From NCBI GenBank assembly GCA_023374045.1, contig CM041781.1:146374982-146438981 (forward strand): a stretch of 64,000 bases of DNA, given 5' to 3'. Positions 12,163 through 22,694 of the stretch are shown here, piece after piece (positions within the stretch are counted from its first letter, which is position 1; every line of letters starts with the position of its first letter). This stretch comes from Limonium bicolor (taxonomy: Eukaryota > Streptophyta > Magnoliopsida > Caryophyllales > Plumbaginaceae). The position numbers and the translations under genes were made by a program. A model generated the notes under the pieces. It ran no database searches. It was not told the DNA's origin and saw only the letters and a list, made by a program, of their open reading frames with translations.

Positions 12163-13173
12163 AAATCTGGGCATGTCGAGGATAAATGTTTCCAAAAGAA
12201 CAGATTTCCCCAAGGCTGGAGGTCAAAAAGAAATAGAAGGTTTGGAGCGAATGCTTGCGTTGAAGAAAGAAGGGCAGATACACCTAAACAACAACAAAAA
12301 TCACCACTGCCACAAGACGTTTAGAGGAGTCCTCACCAATGAGCAAGTCAATCAACTCCTCTCCTTCGTCAGTAAACCTCAAGAAAGGGGCAACCAATCT
12401 CATAAAACCAGTTGCGGCTTTGTTGGTATTATCCTTTCCCCCAACCTTGCTAACTTAAGTTTCAATCAAAATAATTGCATCAATAAAACTTATCAGAAAC
12501 AGGATTTTGGTAAAGAACTAAACAGAACTACCTGGATCTTAGACACAGGCGCGACGGAACATATGTGCTGTGATTTAGCATTTTTTAGTTCTTACCATGT
12601 TTTAAATAATGCACTTAAGATTGTTATGCCTGATGGTCATTTACAAAAAGTTGACACTCTAGGAAGAGTGAAGATTAACTCACGGATAACTCTTGATGAT
12701 GTGCTTTTTGTTCCCACCTTTAAATTTAATTTAATAGCTATTAGTAAGTTAGCTAAGAACTTGAAAGGGAAATTTTGTTTTGATTCTGAACGTTGTGTGT
12801 ACCAGGACTCTAGCACCAGGACTGAAATGCAACTGGGTGATCATTGTAAAGGCTTGTATCTGCTGAATGCTCTCTCTAATAGAAATCATTATAGGGAAAT
12901 AGCTGGTAATGAAGTCAAGTTGGCTAATTCTGCTGATAGGGTTATAGTAGGTTTTGACTGTAAGGATGATGTCTCTCGCTGGCACCATAGGCTGGGCCAT
13001 CTACCCAGGAACAAGTTTTTCAGTTTGAATCTTTTTGATAATAGAAAGTGTAGTGCTCAATTTGTGTGCGAATCATGTCATAAGGCTAAGAGCCATCAAT
13101 TACCATTTGCTAGCAGTAAAACTGAATCCAAAGATGTGTTTGACTTGTTGCATGTTGACTTGTGGGGACCTTA
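12163..13173 (+). pseudogene. Ty1/Copia gag-pol fragment (zinc knuckle, protease, start of integrase)
   Basis: This is an internal piece of a Copia polyprotein, cut at both ends by the E1 and E2 LTRs. It opens inside the Gag CCHC knuckle (SGHVEDKC at about 12170). A shift of frame near 12200-12240 leads into the frame read from 12173, which then runs open to the E2 boundary. That frame has a protease active site of the D-T-G-A type (WILDTGATEHM, about 12534-12566), a GAG-pre-integrase domain (WHHRLGHL, about 12980), the HHCC zinc-finger cysteines of integrase (CESCHKAK, about 13068) and the start of the integrase core (HVDLWGPY, about 13150). RT and RNase H are missing. It is the oldest layer of this nest and cannot be functional. 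Confidence 0.9.
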
Positions 13174-16100
13174 TGAAATACCCCTAACCTTAAAAACCTA
13201 ATTAAATGATCTATTAATGATCTAAGATGGTTAATAAACATCTAAATATCATTGGGGAACAATCTAGAAGATCTCAACAAGGCAAAACATGCCTTAAGAT
13301 CGGTAAAGCAAAAAATGTGCTTTAAGACACCATAAAGATTGTATGACCTCAAATAGGATCCAAAGTGGATTCCTAAGTATTGTAATGAAGTAAGGAACAC
13401 AACAAAACTATTCTCAAAGAAAACTAAGCTCAGAAACACCCTGTGACACAAAATGTGCACTAAAACAACTTAAAGCACGTTTTTGTGTATGAGCTCTAAG
13501 ATAATGACTTTTTGTCATTTTAAAGACTAGAGTATATAATTTAAATCATTAATTTGACATGATAGACTATTTTATAAAGTCTAAATCAAAGTTTGAAAAA
13601 AAAAATAAAAAAATGACATTTATTTGTGAATAGTAACCCATATAGTGCATTTTTCAAGCAAATTGACCAAGTTTGGTCAATGGTCAATTAATTGACCATT
13701 CTTATCCATGGGCTGTTGGCAGGCAAGGAGGAGGGAGGACAGCACACATAGCATTAAGTACTAAATATCTACTTAAGTGATGAATCACCTAGTTACTATT
13801 CCTTTTTTTACATTTTAACCATTTAAACGCCTCTTGTCCCATTCCAGCCGAGCCCTTACCTCTTCCAAACTCTCTCAAGCTGTGTTCTTGAGTAAGGAAT
13901 ACAATTCAATCTCTTAAGCACCTAAGGTAATGGTTTAAGGCTTATTTTAGCTCTTTTTCTTCATCTTTTCATTACCTACACTTGGAGCTCATGATCTATC
14001 ACTTCCTATGGCTCATTCTCAGTGTTTTAAGGCTAGAACAAGCACCAATATCGGCTGAAGCAAGTATAGGGACCAAGGTTTCCAAAATATGCATTTTAAG
14101 GTAAAAACATACCTTAAGCCTCTCCTTTCTTCATGAGGTTTTCTTCTTCTAATTTTTATGAGTTTATACACTCATAATCTTCATATTTACATGTTCAATC
14201 AGTGGTTAACCATTTGGAGCAAGGGTGGCGAAATCTAAAGGAAATACCTTTCTTTAAGGCATTTTGCCAAGGTAAAACCTATTACCAGAGCAGCTTGTTG
14301 TTGTCTAGATATTTCCTATGTTGATATGGTGAATTTAACACCATTTGGTGTGTTTTATTCAGGCTGAAATTCTTTGGAAGTTCCCTTGCATTTTAAGGTG
14401 ATTTTTGCCTTAAATCTTACATTAATGTTCCATATGGTTAAGCTCAAGCTTGGAGTATAACCATATCTTATTTTGGTGTATTAAACATGCTAATGATGTG
14501 GTGAATTTCCTTCAAGCTGCCGAGTTGTTACAAGGAGAAATCAAGGTATAAACACCTTAAAACTTATGATTTTATGATTTCTTAGCATATAAATTAATTA
14601 TGCCGGAGTGGAGTAATAATATGGGGTTATATAACCTAAAAATGGAAAAAAAATGACAAGATAAATTAAGCTGTCATTTAGGTGATTTAATTAACATAAT
14701 GGTCAAATTAGACATTATGTAGAAAAATAAATTAAGCTACATCAAGGCCGTGAACTTAATACTATATTATGAGCAATTTTATGTGTACTTTTATGTTATG
14801 CAGCAAAGTTGTAATAAGGCCATGTCATTAGGCCGTTTTAATTTAAGTTTAAATCTTATTTAGTTTAATTTATGCTTATATAATTAAGTTGGGGTCAAAT
14901 GGTAATTACTGATAAAATATTAAGTCGTGGGCTTAATTAGAGGAATTTAGGGTGTTTTAAATGAATTTAATAAAAATTACAAACTTTATAAGTTTTGGGT
15001 CAAAATTGTAAAAAATAAAAACTATAGGGTATAACTAGTGATTACCGAAAGTTTGGCTCCCATTGGTATTAGAAGTCAAAGTTGACTATATAGGAGACTT
15101 TGACCAAGTTTGGAGAATTTAAGAAATTAAAATACTACCCTTATATTAAGATAGTTATTAAATTTTAAAAGATTTATAAGAGATAGGGTTATATTGTGAT
15201 TTCTGAAAACTTGGGGTACTAAATAGAATTTAGAACAGACCATAGGTTATAGGAATTTTTTAGAAGTTTATTTGGTTAAATTTGGAGTTAATATGAATAT
15301 AAGTATAATATGATATTCATAACATTGTTACAAATGGGTTAACATATGGGCAAAAAACCGAGAATTTAGAAAGTATAAGGTTAGGAATAATATTTAAACC
15401 TTTGGTATAGTTTGGGAATTTTTGGAGTTTAATAAGGTTTTATAAAGATATATGTATAATATATAGTTAAATGACATTAGGAAACTATGTATATAAATTG
15501 GGCTAGATTTGTGATTTAGGGAAGGTAGTGGTTATAGTGAAAGCCGAGATATAAGGGGCTTATTTGGTAATATATAACAATTTGTAACTATAGGTTATAA
15601 TTGTTTTAATGAAAAGTCATAATATATGTTATATAACTATAATATAACATTATATTAATATGTGGTGGATTTTGAAAATATTTAAGAAACATGTGCTGTC
15701 GGTATTAATAGGGCCATTTCTAAATAAAATTTATAATAGGTTTAATGTTATTTAAGGTGGGTTGTATGTTTGTGGTAACATTGTAATAAGATAAGAAATA
15801 TTCATAAAAAGAATGAATATATTATAAAGATTTGCCATATAATAAATAGTCCCATAATACATGTATAAATAAATATATGTTATGGAGTGGAAAAATATAA
15901 TATGGTTTTAACAAAAAACTATATTTATGGTAATTAAAATGATATAATTTAAAGGAAAAAGAATTACAAACATTAGATATTGGAAATTCTAAATGTTAGG
16001 AGTATACATGAAATAATAAGGATTTGTTTTAATCCAAAGTATTTTTACATAAGAATAATTCATTAAAACTTGGAAAAAACAAACCTTAGGAAAATTAATA

Positions 16101-17779
16101 CTAAGGTGAAATGTATAATATATGAAAAAGAATTATACATGCAATATAGAAACAAACTATATGATATACCAGGGTATATTAAGTCACATGCGATAACAAG
16201 TTCAACATTAAGTATATTAATATACGAGACAAGACTATGCATGTAATATAACGTTTTTCCAATTCCGAGTTATGCCGAAAACCCGACAAACGCTGACAGT
16301 TTATAACGGGGGATTAACCGGGAGGTATTAGTGACGGTACGGGGTACCGTAGAGTTATGTTGTTATACGAGATTCTAATCAGTAGCATTATGTATTATTA
16401 GACTGTTAGAGACGACACAAGAAGCGTTGATCCTAGCTGAGTCATACTCCACCGTTCTAAAATCAGGGTGAACAGTATGTTGTTACGTGTCTCTGATTGT
16501 CTCTGAGGGCTTCCTCAGTTCAGACTTCTGTGTGATCTGTGATAAGATTGTTTGTCTGAATGTGTAAATAAATATGCATGAACTGTATATTTATAGCTGC
16601 TTATTATTTACTGTTGTTGAGTTAATAGTATTGGTTCGTATATATGAACCTATATATAAAACGAACTAGCGGCTATGGTGCTATCTTATATGAAATATAA
16701 GGATCGTCAGAAAAACGTTGTAGCACTAGGATAATAAGATATACATATTATCCGAGACTTTAATACGGAGCGTTGGCCTTTCTAAACGCTGCTCTCGTAT
16801 CTAACACTGGATCCCGAGTTTACAGACTCCGGATTGGACTAATGACCTTAGTCTGCTGTGTTAGAAAAATTGGTAATGCGATGCGATGGTATAGTTAATA
16901 AACATAATAAAGCCAAGAGGATGTGGCTCTTGATGCGCGCTGTGATCACAAAAACGATACCAGGATGTCCGCGTACGGGTCCGCAAGTATCAAGAAAATT
17001 TCCCGTGAGCTAGGATGGCTCGTTGGTCGGAGACTCTACCGCTGGAGTGGCTACTGCCGTGGGTGACCCGCCATAGTATATGGGTATTTTAGAGGCACGT
17101 CATTTTTAACGAGTCGTTGCCACGGACGGGAATTAATACTTGTTTATTGTTCTCGTTGTTTCGCCTTGTTGTTCATTGGTTATACTGTGTGGTTATGTTA
17201 TGTGTATTGATGGTTGTGTTATTGTATGGATATTACTGTTAAATGTTTTACAATTTAAATATTAAAACGGTTTTGCATGTAACGAATCTCATGCTCTCGA
17301 CCAATTAATTGAGGGGTTTGAGGAGGCATGACGGGGCATGTGATAACATACTCAGCAGGGGCTGATTCCATACCACAAACCATTTTTATTTTAGGAGATT
17401 AGCTGGTGGGTCGACGCGGGGCGCGACGGTTGTGATATTACTATTGGTTAAAACTTGGTACGGTTTGATACTAATGATGTTTTGGACTCGGGTTGTGTAA
17501 AACGAGGTGTATTTTGGTTAGATGCTCATGAGTACGGTTCTGTAATAACGGTTGTTGTTGGATTTGTTTTAAATTGTTTAAGCACTACTATCTATCTCTT
17601 GTGATCACTGCGGGAATACGTTTCGTATGTTGATTATCATGTAACTGGTTATCACCCGTATGGGCGAGTGATAACAGTGACACCATTAGAGCGACAGTCT
17701 GTTATTTACCGTTGCGATTTATTTGCTAGGTACGACATTTATTTTATAATTAGGAGCCAGATTTAGTAGGGGTGTTACA
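13174..17779 (+). mobile_element. E2 5' LTR (complete, 4606 bp)
   Basis: It starts TGAAATACCCC directly after Copia coding sequence and ends GGGGTGTTACA directly before a tRNA-Met PBS, so both borders are clear. The first kilobase is related to the E1/E6 LTRs (shared block around the TGTGCTTTAAG motif). The middle (about 14600-16300) is AT-rich and shows no counterpart of the inverted-repeat cassette seen in the other LTRs. A candidate 5' leader splice donor (CTAAG|GTAATG) lies near 13925. No open frame here is convincing. Confidence 0.9.
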
Positions 17780-17783
17780 AAAG

Positions 17784-17811
17784 TGGTATCAGAGCGGAGT
17801 ACCGCTCTGAT
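17784..17811 (+). promoter_or_regulatory. E2 primer-binding site inside a 10-bp hairpin
   Basis: TGGTATCAGAGC (17784-17795) is the tRNA-Met PBS. It overlaps a perfect stem (17788-17811): ATCAGAGCGG, loop AGTA, CCGCTCTGAT. The innermost pair is G-C here but A-T in E1, E4 and E6. Confidence 0.85.
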
Positions 17812-18663
17812 TACAAGAGATAGTAGTTTAAGTACCGTGAGCTTAGGTTATTCACATACTAGTACCAATGAGTAAACGATTTAGTTAGGAGATTGTCGGG
17901 GACAATATGTTTTACGCCTTTCAGGGCTATGTGAACTTATGGTTGAGAAAAGTACGGTATTTATACCGAGTGGTGACTTTGATTTTGAATTCTTCAGATG
18001 TCTTCTGGAAGACGTTCAGCTGGTAGAGGCAGAGGTGGAGGCGGCAGGTCTGGAGGAGGTCCTCCTGAGACCCATGCCGTGGGCATTGCTGAGACGGTAG
18101 CTGCCGTCTTCGCTCAGCTAGCCCTGATGGGAGGTGGTCAGATAGGAGCACCACCCGTAGTCCCACCCGTACCCACACCGAGAGAGCCAAACTGGCTAAA
18201 GAGCGTTGCTGACACGTGAGTACCTACCTATAACGGAGTTGCTGACCCCACCGTCCTGGAGAGATACATCATCGAGCACAAGAAGGCCTTTGACGCCATT
18301 CATGTGCCTGCTGAGCACCGGGTCGGTATAGCAGCTTTCCATCTGAGGGACGCCGCCAGTACTTGGTGGAGGTCCGTGAGGGCACATTACATTGCTATAG
18401 AGGGTTTTGGTTGGACAGGTTTTGTGGAATTGTTGAGAGAGAAGTACTATCCTGCTCACTTGAAGCAGAGAAAGAGGGAGGAGTTCGAGGCCCTGAGGCA
18501 GGGTAGTCTGACAGTAGATCAGTACCACTCCTCATTTATTGGGCTGTTGGACTTTGTCCCAGGAGTTGTTTATTCTGATACTATGAAGGTGGAAAAGTTT
18601 AGAGGCGGGCTACGATATGCTATCAAGGCCGCCATGGGTGCTGGTTTATACCCTACGGTTCAG

Positions 18664-18742
18664 GTAAAATTAATTGACAGTTTATACCTTATGACTCAGT
18701 TTGATTTACTACAAGTTCAGAAAATTCATTGATGCATTATAG
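18664..18742 (+). other. E2 gag intron 1 (79 bp)
   Basis: CAG|GTAAAA at the donor and TTATAG|GAGTGCTA at the acceptor. Removal is phase 0 and restores alignment with E6 Gag, which has an intron at the same codon (63700-63797). Confidence 0.8.
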
Positions 18743-18873
18743 GAGTGCTATGATGCTGCTTCTCGGACCGAGCTGTTGGTGAACAGCCGGGAGGATAGCC
18801 AGGGGCAGAAGCGTAAGGCCCCCGAGAAGGAGGCGGAGGTGGTGGCTGGGAGCGGAGGCAGCAAGGGCTGGAA

Positions 18874-18966
18874 GTAAGAACCGCCTTTAAGTTATTTAAT
18901 CCATTTAAATTACTTACTTGCTGCCTGCTTTTATACCTGCTATTCCTAACACTTTGACGATCGCAG
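18874..18966 (+). other. E2 gag intron 2 (93 bp)
   Basis: The donor is GGAA|GTAAGA and the acceptor is TCGCAG|GAAG. Joining preserves the frame into the Lys-rich exon at 18967-19088. An in-frame TAA directly after the donor makes splicing necessary. Confidence 0.75.
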
Positions 18967-19088
18967 GAAGAAAAAGTTGTCCTGGAGGGAGAAGAAGAAG
19001 CAGGCCAGCCAGAAGGGCAAGGAGAAGGTCCCGATGCTGACCGGGCCTACTTATGATGTCCAACCTCTTAGATCTGCACCCCCTAAGG

Positions 19089-19173
19089 GTAAGCGATCTA
19101 ACCTTATGAATGAGTTGTGTATTACACTATCCATTACCGTCCTTGTATTAATCAGATTGTTGTGTGATAATAG
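19089..19173 (+). other. E2 gag intron 3 (85 bp)
   Basis: The donor is AAGG|GTAAGC and the acceptor is ATAATAG|GTTCTG. Joining is phase 1 and leads straight into the CCHC knuckle exon. Confidence 0.75.
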
Positions 19174-19524
19174 GTTCTGCACCCCAGCGCCACTTTCACT
19201 GCAAGCGTTGTGGTAAAGACCACCCGGGTGTTGATTGCACCAGGCAAGCTGTGGACTGCCACCACTGCGGGAAGAAAGGCCATAGGTCATTCGAGTGATT
19301 CTCGAATCCGGAGAGCCGAGCGTACCGCCCGCCGAAGGGGACTCAGAGTGCACCTACTAGAGGAGGTGGAGCTCGAGGTGGCCAGAGGGGGCCGGTGCCC
19401 CAAGCCCAGAGGGGACAGCAGCAGCAGCAGCCGCAGCAGCAGATTCAGAGGAACCCGCTGGGCAACCGTGTGCTGAATGCAGCGGGAGCTTCGAACGCTG
19501 GCACTAGTACCCAGCGCGATGAAG

Positions 19525-19654
19525 GTTAGCATTTGAAACCTTAACCATTGTATGAGAGCATGACTGAGTGTTAAACGTTTTACCTTAGCATGAATGTATG
19601 TTTTAATTATCGCTCTAGATAAACGACTTACCTAGGAAACCTTTTATCCATTAG
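19525..19654 (+). other. E2 intron 4, short form (gag to AlkB)
   Basis: Donor GAAG|GTTAGC, acceptor CCATTAG|GAGACTTC. It joins the last gag exon in frame to the AlkB exon (phase 1). The same donor could instead use the acceptor ending at 20513, which would skip AlkB. Confidence 0.65.
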
Positions 19655-20394
19655 GAGACTTCGATATCTGCTATCCCACACTTACAAGACAGAGATCACC
19701 TAGACCCGTGAAGGAAAGACGGGAGTACCCTGGCGAGTTGTGTCATGTGGTCAGACCGGGCATGATACTTCTCAGAGAGTTCCTAACCCTAGATGAGCAA
19801 ATCGCCATAGTGAATGAGTGTAGAGCTTTGGGTAAGGGCATGGGAGGATTTTATACCCCTGTATTTAATAGTGGTTCTAAGATGAAATTGCACATGATGT
19901 GCTTAGGGAAAGATTGGGATCCACAAGCTAGGGTTTATCGAGAGGTGAGGATGGTAGATGGCGTATCAATACCTAGGATACTTGAGAGTTTCCTAACCTT
20001 GGTAAGAAACGCAATGGATATTGCTCAAGAATGTGAGACTTATCCACTACCCGAGATGATAGCTGACGTTTGCATCATCAACTACTATGAGCAGGGAGGA
20101 AAGCTTGGGATGCACCAGGACCGTGATGAGACGACCGAGTCCATCACCAGAGGAATACCGGTTGTGTCATTCTCCATCGGCGATGATGCTGAGTTCATTT
20201 ATGGAGACTAGAAGAGGATGGATCTAGCAAGCAAGATCATCCTCAAGTCTGGGGATGTGTTGGTATTTGGTGGAGAGGCGAGGCTTATATATCATGGGAT
20301 TAAGAGCATTAAGCTCAATACCGCCCCACCAGCTCTAGTGAATGAGACCCACATCCGACCTGGCCGTTTAAATTTGACTTTCAGACAGTACTGA
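19655..20394 (+). pseudogene. AlkB-type 2OG/Fe(II) dioxygenase domain captured by E2 (ALKBH1-like), one nonsense codon
   Basis: AlkB enzymes oxidatively remove methyl groups from nucleic-acid bases using 2-oxoglutarate, O2 and Fe(II). Counting from the GTG at 19708, the frame shows INYYEQGGKLGMHQDRDE at about residues 124-141. Iron ligands are H136 (codon 20113), D138 (20119) and H196 in LIYHG (20293). The 2OG/substrate signature R-x-N-x-T-x-R is R220-R226 (RLNLTFR, 20365-20385). FIYGD and SGDVLVFGG are also typical of the family. The N-terminal RPGM and MMCLGKDWDPQ blocks point to ALKBH1-like plant proteins rather than viral AlkB. The domain ends with its own TGA (20392-20394). A TAG interrupts it at 20209-20211, between the first two and the third iron ligand, and the frame is otherwise intact. 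It lies in the same orientation as gag and pol, between zinc knuckle and protease, with splice sites on both sides. I infer capture of a host cDNA or exon by the retroelement; function in the element is unknown. Confidence 0.9.
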
Positions 20395-20513
20395 TGTAAT
20401 AGTAGTAGCTAAGTGTGTAACCTTGTATAATACAGTTGGATGAATGAAATAAGAGTTTTGTACCTTCACGTATATGTGTTCAGTTTGTTGATACCGTTGA
20501 TTCATAACTTCAG
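20395..20513 (+). other. E2 segment between AlkB stop and pol exon (intron or alternative 3' UTR)
   Basis: This non-coding stretch ends in a splice acceptor (CATAACTTCAG|GCTATGG, 20503-20513/20514). It contains TGAAATAAGAG near 20446, a weak poly(A)-signal-like sequence. If the AlkB exon is used as a terminal exon, this would be its 3' UTR. If AlkB is skipped, it is the end of a 989-bp intron starting at 19525. Confidence 0.45.
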
Positions 20514-20981
20514 GCTATGGAAATGGAAAGGAGGGTACCAGCTGCATCCTAGATATGGCGCAAGCCAAGGAGTCCGGTAATGTCATCACAGGTATGACAA
20601 TTACAACCAATAGTAATTAGTGATTTATTGGGACTCGATGCTTATATGGGAGGTGATCTCAGGTACCTTTCCTGTTGATGGTGTTAGTGCTTCCGTATTG
20701 TTCGACTCAGGGGCTTCGCATTCTTTTATTTCCTTGGCGTTTGTTAAGAAGCTGGGGGCTGTCCTCGAACAGCTTTCAGACTTTTCAGTCACCCTTCCTT
20801 CGAAGGAGAAAGTAGGTTGCACCAGACAGTATATGGGGTTAGAGATCAGCATTATGACCGAGACCTTTCCCATCGATCTGATCGAGTTCAAGAACTTGGG
20901 CTTTGACATTATAGTGGGCATGGATTGGCTGCAGAAGCATAGGGGCCGCCTTCATTGTGCAGAGCATCGACTACTACTGAA
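20514..20981 (+). pseudogene. E2 protease (retropepsin) exons, truncated pol
   Basis: Aspartic protease that processes the polyprotein. A short exon (20514-20591), an intron (20592-20662, CACAG|GTATGA to TCTCAG|GTACC) and a second exon join in frame. The second exon contains LFDSGASHSFIS (catalytic Asp codon 20704) and FDIIVGMDWL (about 20910-20939), both diagnostic of RVP_2 proteases in Ty3/Gypsy elements. The exon entry at 20514 is in phase with the gag donor at 19525. The frame is cut at 20981, where LTR fragment A begins, so RT, RNase H and integrase are lost. Confidence 0.88.
20592..20662 (+). other. E2 intron in front of protease (71 bp)
   Basis: CACAG|GTATGA donor and ATCTCAG|GTACC acceptor. 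It contains in-frame stops, and its removal links the short exon 20514-20591 to the protease frame in phase 1. Confidence 0.7.
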
Positions 20982-21389
20982 ACATCTTACTAACTCAATT
21001 GCCATACGAGTGTACATGCACAACTCGTAGGCCGCGCTTAACCCTTAAAACTTGTACCCCTTCTTACTCTCTCGACGGCCGCCTACTGATGTACCTGTGT
21101 AGTAAAAACAGCCCCCAAAGGGAGTCAGCACGAATGCTGGTACGATCCTCTCATGGCCCCGAAGCTAACGTGGCTACGACGACTAATTGTCGATAGCATG
21201 GAGGTTGATTAGATGCACAACATAATAGAAAGTGCAGTAAACAACAACTCAGAGATGAACAATCAAAGTTCACACACAATGAACGACTTAAATGCGTTCC
21301 CTTAATTAGAGAGTTAGTTATTTAACTCCTTAAGTAATGTTCCCTCTTAACCTTAGTCCATCCTTATCTCACCTTAATCTTAGACTTAT

Positions 21390-21755
21390 CTTAACCTTAG
21401 AAACAACCATCCTTTAATAAGGAGTGGATGTCGCTTATCTTAATCTTAATTATACAAACCATCCTTTAAAGAGGAATGGTTGCAACTCATCTTAACCTTA
21501 ACTTAATCTTAATCTTAACAATACAAATCATCCTTTAAAAAGGAATGATTGTAACTTATCTTAATCTTAACTTAATCTTAGTCTTAACAATACAAATCAT
21601 CCTTTAAAAAGGAATGATTGTAACTTATCTTAATCTTAACTTAATCTTAGTCTTAACAATACAAATCATCCTTTAAAAAGGAATGATTGTAACTTATCTT
21701 AATCTTAACTTATTCTCAGAATACAAACCGTTCCTGGAGGGGAATGGTTGTAACC
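21390..21755. repeat. Minisatellite of ~68-bp units with small hairpins
   Basis: Four to five units contain an imperfect inverted repeat such as AACCATCCTTT / AGGAATGGTT or AATCATCC / GGAATGATT, separated by runs of CTTAATCTTAA. LTR C has fewer units (about 34390-34640). Confidence 0.75.
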
Positions 21756-22550
21756 TAAGTCCAAACCTGGGATTTAGGTGATCCCACCGCACCATCTTAA
21801 TGCCACCTACCCTGGACGGGAATCCAGCGTAGCTGAGCCGGCAACCGGCCCTAGGCTACAAGTCCGAAGACAAGTCCTTAAGCGGAGGGCGGATCTGATT
21901 CAGATACCGTCCCCCTTTTTCCTTAGCATGCATGACCGGAGATCGGTCCCGGGTTTCCTCACTCAAGTTCCAATTAGTAATAGTCTCAAGACCATGTTTG
22001 TTGGTTAACCTCTTTCGGTTTATATCAGACCCATATTAGGGTGTGTTCCTTAGCCTCACTCAATTCCTTACTAAACGTTAGTTAGTAAGTTCTCACGGTA
22101 TGTTTTGTTAGTTTTCAAACATCACACAACAATACAATAATCATAATATTCCGGTTGCATGCTTTATCTTGTTTAGTGAGCACACAAAAACAGATAGCAC
22201 ACAAGCCGAGGGACACCTCGTTAGCAAGCAGGTCACAAGAAGAACTGTACCGTTCACCGTTGGCCGTTCAGTTGCTTAATCTCTTCCGGAGTCCAATTTC
22301 CAAATCCTAAAACATCCATTCAGTTTTAGGTTGTTAATCACTTAACTCAATTCAACTACTTATCTTACTTAACTTACTAACCCTTAATGACTCCAACCTA
22401 ACACCTCTTAAGTCTTACAACTTAATCTTACAAACTTAATCTTAAACTTTTAAGTTAATTCTTAACTTAATCCCTTAGGTCTTTATACCTCTAATCATCA
22501 TTGCCCCCTAATGGGGTACCATTAATACCACTAAACTCTCTTAGGGTTTC

Positions 22551-22556
<6 letters not shown>

Positions 22557-22581
<25 letters not shown>
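22557..22581. repeat. Poly-T run (25 nt)
   Basis: A pure T run directly next to the cassette of LTR A, absent from B and C at the matching place. It could mark a past insertion or template-switch event. Confidence 0.8.
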
Positions 22582-22584
22582 ATG

Positions 22585-22694
22585 GTCACCGACCACCCCC
22601 TGGGTAGGTCGGCTGCAGAGAACATCCAACTTCACAGTTTCAGCCCGACCGACCCAGACTGGGGTCGGTCCCCTGGGTAGGTCGGCTGCAGAAA
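22585..22694. repeat. Inverted-repeat cassette, GACCGACC type (LTR A)
   Basis: Contains GACCGACCCA paired with GGGTCGGTC plus GGTAGGTCGGCTGCAG units. The stem type resembles LTR F rather than the sister LTRs B and C. Confidence 0.65.

Larger units (their letters stand above)
17998..19524 (+). pseudogene. gag: E2 Gag with zinc knuckles, split by introns (Ty3/Gypsy)
   Basis: Structural protein of the retroelement particle. The ATG at 17998 follows a short leader and opens an Arg/Gly-rich N-terminus, then a Retrotrans_gag domain with STWWRSV (about 18358) and YYPAHLKQRKREEFEALRQG (about 18450-18509). Three GT-AG introns (18664-18742, 18874-18966, 19089-19173) must be removed to keep one frame. 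The last exon holds a CCHC knuckle (Cys codons 19200, 19209, 19236, His 19221). A second knuckle follows whose final Cys codon is replaced by TGA (19296-19298). An earlier in-frame TGA is at 18217-18219, in line with a codon that is sense in E6 gag. A Lys-rich stretch after intron 2 could bind nucleic acid. A Gln-rich tail precedes the donor at 19525. With two stops, this copy is dead. Confidence 0.88.

Noticed and set aside
12749..13000. 83-codon minus-strand frame
   Set aside because: It is a shadow of the Copia protease/pre-integrase frame on the plus strand.
15060..15115. GTCAAAGT / ACTTTGAC inverted repeat in the E2 LTR as a cassette equivalent
   Set aside because: It is a single unit with no array and no spacer motif, and TTTGACC runs are common in this LTR family.
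18217..18222. GTGAGT overlapping the first gag stop as a possible splice donor
   Set aside because: Alignment with E6 gag is continuous base for base across this position, so a nonsense change explains it better than an intron.
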